From NCBI GenBank assembly GCA_015680905.1, contig CM027380.1, positions 107,742,501 through 107,806,500 on the forward strand: DNA of 64,000 bases. Reading direction: 5' to 3'. Below, piece by piece: positions 57,426-64,000 of the stretch. The stretch comes from Coptis chinensis (taxonomy: Eukaryota; Streptophyta; Magnoliopsida; Ranunculales; Ranunculaceae). A model generated the notes under the pieces. It saw only the letters and a program-made list of their open reading frames with translations. It was not told the DNA's origin and searched no databases. Every line of letters starts with the position of its first letter. Within the stretch, counting starts at the first letter, position 1. The position numbers and the translations under genes are program-made.

Positions 57426-57923
57426 ATGTTGATGACGGTTAATATTATGTTTAACATGCGTCGAATGTTCACTTTGGAATTCAAAAAAACACACACGATG
57501 GTTCAAAGAGAACAAAGCAGGTACAACATCAATGTGAGCACTGTCGCTTTCCGCATGGTGATGTATTTCATCCCTCCTGTCGACCATGACCATTTCAAAT
57601 TGGCACTATCGCTTTTGTATTCAGAATTTCCCTTATTTGATGAGGGACTTATATGGTACCGTCTTAATTTAGAATTTCGAACGATATATTTAGACCACTA
57701 TGGTTTTGTACGTACTGCAGAAATTGAGACACCCGACAAGAGATTCATGGAGTCACAATACGCCTCAAGGTGTCGTGTGTTGTGGGAAAGAATTTCGGTT
57801 AAAAAGAAGTTGAAAGAAGTAAGATTTTTATCCACTCAATTATATCATTCCATTTTTTTTTTAACGTATTATTTCTCTTCTAAACTAATTTTGTTATGGG
57901 ACGCAGTAAGTTTGTCAAGCTGA
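57426..57923 (+). CDS. unrecognised open reading frame between two Helitrons
   Basis: ATG at 57426 opens 165 codons. The first 130 residues look protein-like (VAFRMVMYFIPPVDHDHF, GLIWYRLNLEFRTIYLDHYG, TPDKRFMESQYASRCRVLW). The end, after KKKLKEVRF, turns into AT-rich sequence and may be an intron after a GTAAGA-type donor at about 57818. I do not recognise a family. It sits in the 791 bp between the 3' ends of Helitrons 2 and 3, and may be a gene remnant of the host locus or of an older element. Confidence 0.3.
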   Translation: MLMTVNIMFNMRRMFTLEFKKTHTMVQREQSRYNINVSTVAFRMVMYFIPPVDHDHFKLALSLLYSEFPLFDEGLIWYRLNLEFRTIYLDHYGFVRTAEIETPDKRFMESQYASRCRVLWERISVKKKLKEVRFLSTQLYHSIFFLTYYFSSKLILLWDAVSLSS

Positions 57924-57980
57924 ATTAAGATGTCTCTTTAGGACACCTCCTTTCAATGGTGGTTTGTATATCTATATAAA

Positions 57981-58005
57981 CTAGCAAAAGTGTACGTGCG
58001 CACGT
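57981..58005 (-). other. Helitron 3 3' terminus (hairpin + CTAG)
   Basis: Plus-strand CTAGCAAAAGTGTACGTGCG continues into the 12-base palindrome ACGTGCGCACGT. On the minus strand this is hairpin, spacer, CTAG, T. Confidence 0.78.
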
Positions 58006-61000
58006 CTTCACTTGCCAAGATGTGCTAAAATATGCATTTGATAAATAAAATTGGTTGAACTTGGAGAAAATTGAGTGAGAAATCGGGATAAGTTATTAAA
58101 AAACAATCAATAAAACAGAATATAGCAGTGATATTTCAATTTGAATATATTTCAATAACATCTATGTTTCTCTGAAGTCTGAACATCTTGGAAAAAATAA
58201 TTAAAAGTCACATCGATTAATTAGAAAGTATGTCAACGTAGAAGACAATAATTTGTATCTTCATATGCACTGAGAACAAAAGAGAAAAAGAACGGACATT
58301 GAGCTCCATCTCGCCATCCATTTGTGTCCGAAATAAGAATTAGAAGTTTCAGCAACTGATGTGTTCAAAACCATCTTTGATCTTTCATTCACCAAAGCTA
58401 TGCAGATCAACCCTTTTAGTCAAGTTCTCCACACTTTAGCATGGACCAACAGCGAGGCTAAAAGATTCGATAGTGTAATTTTAAAATTAGTTCTTCATTC
58501 ATTTCGAACATTCCTGTAATACATCTCTTCATCCTGTAAACAATTATGCATTATATTATAAATGAAGCGTTGACACCATTCCTACAGTAGTACCAATGGA
58601 GCGTTGATGTTTACACCAATCATATCCAATCATTTCTATGTAGCCTTAACTCGATGAGAGAACAGTTCACGTTCCAAAGTTGGTGAGGAAAGAAAATATA
58701 AACAAAGAAATCAGTGTCATAAGCAAGTGGTTGTAATAGATGGAAGAAGACAAAGCTAAACGACATCAATAACATGGCAGCAAATGGAGCAGCTATGTAT
58801 GGGGGTAGTGCACCAACTATGACGGTTGATTCAGTTGAAGGAAGACCATTAGAAAGTGGGAATCACTTGATACTAACTACTTTAATTTTATTGACTAAGA
58901 TCATTGTTGTAGTGTCTATTAGTTTGGCAATGTTTTGAGGTTTTGAACACTTAAAAGTGCTATGGTATAAAGCACGTCAATTCCCCAGACTTCAGTACTT
59001 CACAGTCCCCCCACCCCCTTTTATTTATAAAATTAAAATTGTTGACTTAGCCCAAAAAAAAAGAGTAATAGACAACCAAATATAGGATATGGAATTTGCC
59101 ACCATGCACTTCAGGATAAATTAATCAATAGAATCCACATATACTCTATATTGGTTATTGGTTATTACCCAAGAAAAAAACGAACCTTGCAAAAGTAAGA
59201 ATCTGAATACTGTTGATTATTAATTTTAAGCCTAGCACGGTAGAAATTAGAAAAAGACAATTCATTTGTTATCAAGATCAAAGATCTAAGATCATATAAG
59301 TATATAAAATATGGAAAGGAAGATCAGTAACAAATAAGAAGTCAAAAACTTTTCATAAGCATTTCTAAGAAGCACATTTTGGATACATTTTTGTAGGATC
59401 AGTGATAACAACATCATCGATATTGATTTTTGAATAAATAGAAAAAGAGGGGCATCGTCGCATTATAGGCTTGACATAGTGATCTGCATGAAATATTATA
59501 AAGCCTGAGCAACTACAAATGTAATGTAATTAAGTGACGATAAATGTAAGTGACAGAAAGGAGCTTAACCTTTGAATGGGCGTCAACGATATCTTTCCAA
59601 ATATTTGGAAATGGTTCAACCAATGGGGGCAAGTCATTATGCGCGGGCAGGCATGCTTAGGTACAATGGGCACACGTTAGCTTCGTGTGGCTCTTGAGAC
59701 AAAAAATGCATGAATCGAAAACATGATTGAAAGAGAAGAAAAGCTAAAGAAAAATTTACCAAATGGCACGTGAAATATATACCTAAACATAGATAGCAAG
59801 AAAGAACATATGCTGCACTCCGTCACTGATTTTATTCCTTTATTAGGTTCCAAATCTTAAAATTTAAAGTTCTTGATATGTTGTTCAAACCTCAACAAAT
59901 TTCCAAATTACAATGATAACGTACTAATGAACATACTACTCATGGAGCAAAATTATTGACGCTACTAAGTGCACCAACAATGGCCAAACCAGGGAGTTCT
60001 TTTAGCATGTTAAGATCTCGTAAAGTTGGATCTTTTGTGTTTAGAACATTCCCCATGTCATATTCAATAATAATAGTCTTGCAAAAAACCGAAATAGAAT
60101 CCTAAAACGGAAATAACATTAAATAATAACCTTGCTACTCTCAATGGTTTGCGAAATATTATCCTTCTCACAGGGCCAAGCATGCAAAACCGGTGTGCTA
60201 TGTCAAATATTGACACCTATAGATAAAACAATTCCACCAACTTTGATATCAACGTAAATAATAAGTTGCAACTATAGTTGGTCGAAAATGATATGATTTA
60301 TAAAGCTAGGAAGATATATAGTCATACTCTTATCTAATTTTCTATCGTAGCCACAACTTGAGCAATAAATCAAGGAGTTAAGGGAACCAATGATAATATA
60401 CCCTTCACCACCACTTCTCTTCTTAATCGTCAGTAGGGTATATACATATATCCTTGAAAGTGTTCATGTCACTTCAAGGAGAACTTGTGATCCATCCATT
60501 AAAGATATTTATACAAAGTAATTGAATACTGATTTAGATCTACAATTGACAAATTTCCGAGGAAAATCGCGTGCATTCAAAAAAGAAGCAAAATGAAAAA
60601 TCAACCAATATTGTCATGAACCCAAGATAAGTATGTTATTCTTTAAACAGTTTATGCGGAGTGTGAAACCTAGAAAATATATATGAAATTAAAGCGCCTA
60701 ACTATTTCGACAACTGCAGACCGAAGCGTCGCGACAATGTCTACTAATTGAGTAATTAATACAAATATTTGAATTTGCATATACCGTGTATGTAGGGCTC
60801 TTTGAGAGATGCCCGACCACCTCCTGAATTAGTGATTGTAAACCAAATAGGCAGCTTGCTCAACCAGACCGAGATTGCAGAGTTCATCTAATTTCTCGGT
60901 GATGATGCAAGTGCCTCGATTATTTGAGCCAAACAAACACAAGCATGCTCCAAAGACTGCAAAATGTTACACATATCATAAGACAAAGAATAAAAATGAT

Positions 61001-61864
61001 GACTTGAACTTTGAAGCTTGGATATAGGCAACATTGCCTTTGAGTCATGATACTTGAAGAAGGTTTGTAAGTAAAGGTGCAAATTCCATAACAAAATCAG
61101 CTGCAATGAAGAGAGTCTCTATAACAAATTTACCTTGATAGATAATGATATTCGTTGAAATCGACAATGAAAATAGTGAGATATTAATAAAGAACAACCA
61201 AAAGAGAGGCAAATTGGCCTTACCACATAATACAATTAATTAACCAAGCTATGTACTATAATCTTTACAATTACCTAAACACCAATAGAGAAGAAGTCAA
61301 GATAAGACAAAGACGACCATAAGTGCTACTGCTCGTAAACAGGTAGTTGAGTATTCTTCGGATGTCTTCTTCAGGCAGTTGAGTATTCTTGGGATGTCTT
61401 CTTCAGAGTTTGTATCGACTGCATAGTTGTAATAATAAGAAAACACCAAATTCAGAAACAAAACCATATTCATAAGGCAAGTTTGGCTATGAGTACAAAA
61501 AGCGGGGAAATTCCAAAGAAAAACCACATCAGGCCACCCAATAGAAATGTTTGACAATGTGGACTTTTGCTAATATAATATGAAGGAGATAAAGGCAGGT
61601 CTTTCGCTTTAAAGGGAAAATTAAAGACCAACAAAAGATTATATCGAAAAATACCCCTTCCTAGCAAACTATGGACCTGAAGGAACTGAAGGAACATCAA
61701 TTCCACTTTACAGTATTACAAATATAATGTGACTGATCGAAGTCTTGGCTTTTGTTTTGGAGTAGCATGTGTTTATATAGTGTAAGAAAGTAAGGTAGAT
61801 ATATTGGAAAACCTATTAGCTTGAGAGAGTATAAAATTCGTAATGTGAAGAGCGAAATCATTAC
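58006..61864. other. Helitron 3 internal region, no recognised gene
   Basis: Mostly AT-rich with short frames. A minus-strand stretch at 60888-61106 (LPISKLQSSSHHFYSLSYD) looks weakly protein-like but I cannot assign it. Another at 61297-61557 is no clearer. Confidence 0.4.
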
Positions 61865-62110
61865 CTCCTTCTCATTGTTATAAGCTTGAGCACAGTCTAT
61901 ATGTCGATAGCCAGCCTGCTTTGAAAGAGAAAAAAAGTCTTTCAAGCTAAGTTACATCGACCACGCGCGGCAAAATATTAAAAAAAAAATGATACCTTGA
62001 TGGTAATTGATGGCCGTTACCAACAACACCAGGTTCAGCTTGCCATGTGCCTAACCCGATCGATGGAAGTTTAGCTCCAGTATTCAATTTAAAGAATCTT
62101 ATCTCGTTCG
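61865..62110 (-). pseudogene. captured aldo-keto reductase fragment (AKR4-like)
   Basis: On the minus strand a first piece (about 62000-62110) reads [20 protein letters not shown] and AEPGVVGN and ends at a GT. The second piece ends at 61865 with a GTAATG donor and reads AGYRHIDCAQAYNNEKE. These are the N-terminal beta-hairpin/strand and the GYRHIDCAxxYxNExE block of plant aldo-keto reductases. Of the catalytic tetrad, the Asp and Tyr fall in this stretch. The VGNAI-type helix between them is garbled (NGHQLPS) and everything after is missing. Enzymes of this family reduce aldehydes and ketones with NADPH; this piece cannot. Confidence 0.8.
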
Positions 62111-62404
62111 ACACCAATATAAGCTTTAAAAAGGGAAGATATGTTCAATCCGAACTCCATATTACCTTAATTTAGTTTTGTTCCATAAGTTTGCATGGAA
62201 ACCTTCAAACTTTTTACAAAAGGGCGCATGCACACTTAAGTCAGAAAAAGAAAGATATACCCCCCTTGTGGTAGCCGTAGCAACTCATTTCTATAGAACT
62301 ATAGAAGTAGAAACAGTATAAGATTCTCTGTTTGGACTTGGTATAAGTTATATGAAACAAATGAGCGCAATTAAAATATGCAACAGATAGATAAAGATAG
62401 TTCT

Positions 62405-62572
62405 TAACGGTTGCATCCTTTCTATGTCTTTCATCCTTAACTTCTTATATAAGTGTTTCCATCTCTGAACGTAGCTCCATCATCTTGGTGAATTGATTCT
62501 TGGTAGCAGCAATAAGGAAAGCCAGACCTACTTGAAGTCCTAAAGTGAAAGAGACATCCTTGACATGTCCAC
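62405..62572 (-). pseudogene. captured exon of a POLAR-like coiled-coil protein (tentative)
   Basis: After a TTCATCAG acceptor the minus-strand exon reads GGHVKDVSFTLGLQVGLAFL, then IAATKNQFTKMMELRSEMETLI, a TAA stop, and EVKDERHRK in the same frame. The pattern short hydrophobic stretch, ATKNxxxKMxELRxEMExLL, then a charged coiled coil recalls plant POLAR and POLAR-like proteins (asymmetric cell division scaffold). The identification is from memory and moderate at best. The stop and lack of other exons make it a fragment. Confidence 0.4.
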
Positions 62573-62846
62573 CTGATGAAAAAGAAAAACGAAAAATCAC
62601 TTCATTTAACTGTAAATCATGCCATACCAACATAATTTGTGAGTAACTGAATTACTACTCTTCAATCCCTCATCATCAAACTTACATCCCATTTCATTTT
62701 TCTCACTCCTCTTTTGAGACTCGTTCTCAATCTTGTCTTTCAGTTTAGAAAATAGAAGGAAAATGAAGAATTCTACTTTTTTTTTCTATTTTTGAAAAGG
62801 ATACAAGCTGAAATATAACTCAATAAAAAGATTTAACAAATTGTAC

Positions 62847-62929
62847 CAAGGCAGCAAGGCAGAACGTGAGCGGGAATGCACAAGCAAACATCATAATCAT
62901 TCCAAACTGTAGTGCCATCTCTAGAAAAT
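62847..62929 (-). pseudogene. captured exon of an anoctamin-like membrane protein
   Basis: An 83-base exon with AG acceptor and GTACAA donor on the minus strand reads [20 protein letters not shown] followed by TFCLAAL. This matches the conserved membrane segment of plant anoctamin-like (TMEM16-type) proteins ([25 protein letters not shown]). No other exon of that gene is visible nearby. It lies between the POLAR-like exon and the 5' side of Helitron 3, in the same orientation. Confidence 0.68.
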
Positions 62930-64000
62930 CTAAAAAGCAGTTTACAAATTCTTAGTAAACGTACACAAGTCATTACAGCAAATTGTATTTATTTGTATAT
63001 TTATTTCAAATTGAGACGATTGCCTCGCCGACATTGTCACAACATCCACCCAACAACTCTCCCACTGGGAAGACCCTGAGATTGTACTACTATACATCTC
63101 AAGGACACTCACTGCTCTAAGACTAAATATCATATTCCAATTAAAGACAAAACTAAACTAATCACATAAACACAAAAACCAAACAGGAAAGAACTAAAAA
63201 TGAGGATAAAAACTTACAGGGAGAGCAAAAATGACAACGTTCTTGTCCTGAAAAACAACAAATGAACAGAAAGTAATCATTATTAGAAGCTTCAAAACCA
63301 AAAACAAACACAAAGGACGAAAACATGCCATCGATAAGCAGGATTAGAATAAAGCAAATAGCCAGTGTGAAAGAAAGAGAAGCAAATAAAGTAGAGTATG
63401 TGGCATCTAATGTAGATCTTCTTTGCGGGACAAAAGTTCAGATTAGGAAGCAAAGAGAACATTGCAGAGAGAGTACGGACGGAGAGGACCACCTTTATTT
63501 GGTTTCTAATTAAAAGTAGCAGACAAAGAAAATAAACAAAGAGAAGAATGAAGAACAACCACTTACCCAAGCATGCAAAAACCAGACCCCAACAAAACTC
63601 AAAAGTCAGAGAGAATGGAAAAGAATCGGTTCTTATTCTCTAATTAGACTTTTCCATTTCTGAACCTCTTATTAAATAAAACAATTATTGCTAATTAAAT
63701 GACATTAATAGTAATGCGTACAAATGAGAATGGCGTGGATTTGGTTTTCTAATATACTCCCACATGAAAAGACTGATTGGCCCTATTTAAAGGTGTTAAG
63801 CAATTGTTTTATTTAAGGACAATATCGGTACTGAAAATTTATAAACACATAAAAAGACAAAGTAGTCCTCATTAATAAATAGCTAATCATCTACTTTTAT
63901 TATTCATCAAAATATTATGCGTCAGAAAAAGTCCCGGATGAATTTAAGAGGTCACGATCATTATAGATATACTAGTAGTAGAGATTGAGATCAAAATATG
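62930..64000. other. right-edge region, mostly Helitron 3 5' side
   Basis: No recognised gene. Short shadow frames at 62942-63133 and 63292-63570. The candidate Helitron 3 5' end is at 63967, and the last 33 bases would be flanking DNA. Confidence 0.4.

Larger units (their letters stand above)
57981..63967 (-). mobile_element. Helitron 3, minus strand, carrying gene fragments
   Basis: Read on the minus strand the 3' end is the palindrome ACGTGCGCACGT (57994-58005), a 9-base spacer and CTAG ending at 57981, followed by T (complement of 57980). The body extends to higher coordinates and holds at least three unrelated host gene fragments, all on the minus strand and therefore in Helitron orientation. 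A candidate 5' end TCTATAATGATCG preceded by A lies at 63967, giving about 6 kb; this end is weakly supported. No Rep or helicase is seen, so it is non-autonomous. Confidence 0.6.

Noticed and set aside
63292-63570. 92-codon hydrophobic minus-strand frame
   Set aside because: Low-complexity Phe/Leu/Cys composition typical of AT-rich non-coding DNA; the overlapping plus-strand frame is equally long.

Overview
This window looks like nuclear DNA of a flowering plant, almost certainly a eudicot. It is AT-rich, its genes are split by GT-AG introns, and it carries plant-specific gene families (SKU5-similar oxidase, PPR protein, DUF2358 chloroplast protein, nepenthesin-like protease) alongside plant-type Copia elements, MITEs and Helitrons. 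The sequence alone does not give a species.

Left part (1-26 kb) is a transposon and gene-relic zone. On the minus strand at 0.4-5.6 kb lie the first two exons of a homocysteine S-methyltransferase gene, the 3' exons of a GDSL lipase, two exons of an ALWAYS EARLY-type gene and a broken PPR gene. A degenerate Copia retrotransposon (6,796-11,857) has 410-bp LTRs, a tRNA-Met-type primer site and a near-perfect 5-bp target duplication. A paralogous segment at 18.5-18.8 kb preserves the empty site. Further relics are a second Copia gag (12.9-13.8 kb), two tandem LTR-like units (14-16.9 kb), a Mutator-type MITE with an exact 9-bp target duplication (17,502-17,890), a foldback element (24.2-24.5 kb) and a Ty3/Gypsy gag start (24.6-25.0 kb).

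Central part (26-44 kb) is the genic island. It starts with an aspartic protease pseudogene on the plus strand. Four ordinary genes follow on the minus strand, and I reconstructed exon by exon: a Tim17/22/23-family membrane protein, an FHA-domain protein (with a 1-base frame break in a C run), an SKU5-similar multicopper-oxidase-like protein and a DUF2358 chloroplast protein.

The most interesting structure is a set of three Helitron rolling-circle transposons, each recognised by a terminal hairpin followed by CTAG and a T target base. Helitron 1 (+, 3' end 23,869) carries fragments of complex I 51-kDa subunit, a 4CL-like AMP-ligase, a possible L7Ae-like gene and a PIF1-type helicase tail. Helitron 2 (+, about 45,480-57,189) is a full-size but decayed RepHel element whose HUH motif, two-tyrosine motif and PIF1 Walker motifs are still readable. 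Helitron 3 (-, 3' end 57,981, candidate 5' end 63,967) carries fragments of an aldo-keto reductase, a POLAR-like protein and an anoctamin-like protein. Helitrons 2 and 3 meet tail to tail. Gene capture by Helitrons is known in plants; these particular chimeras are what deserve a second look.
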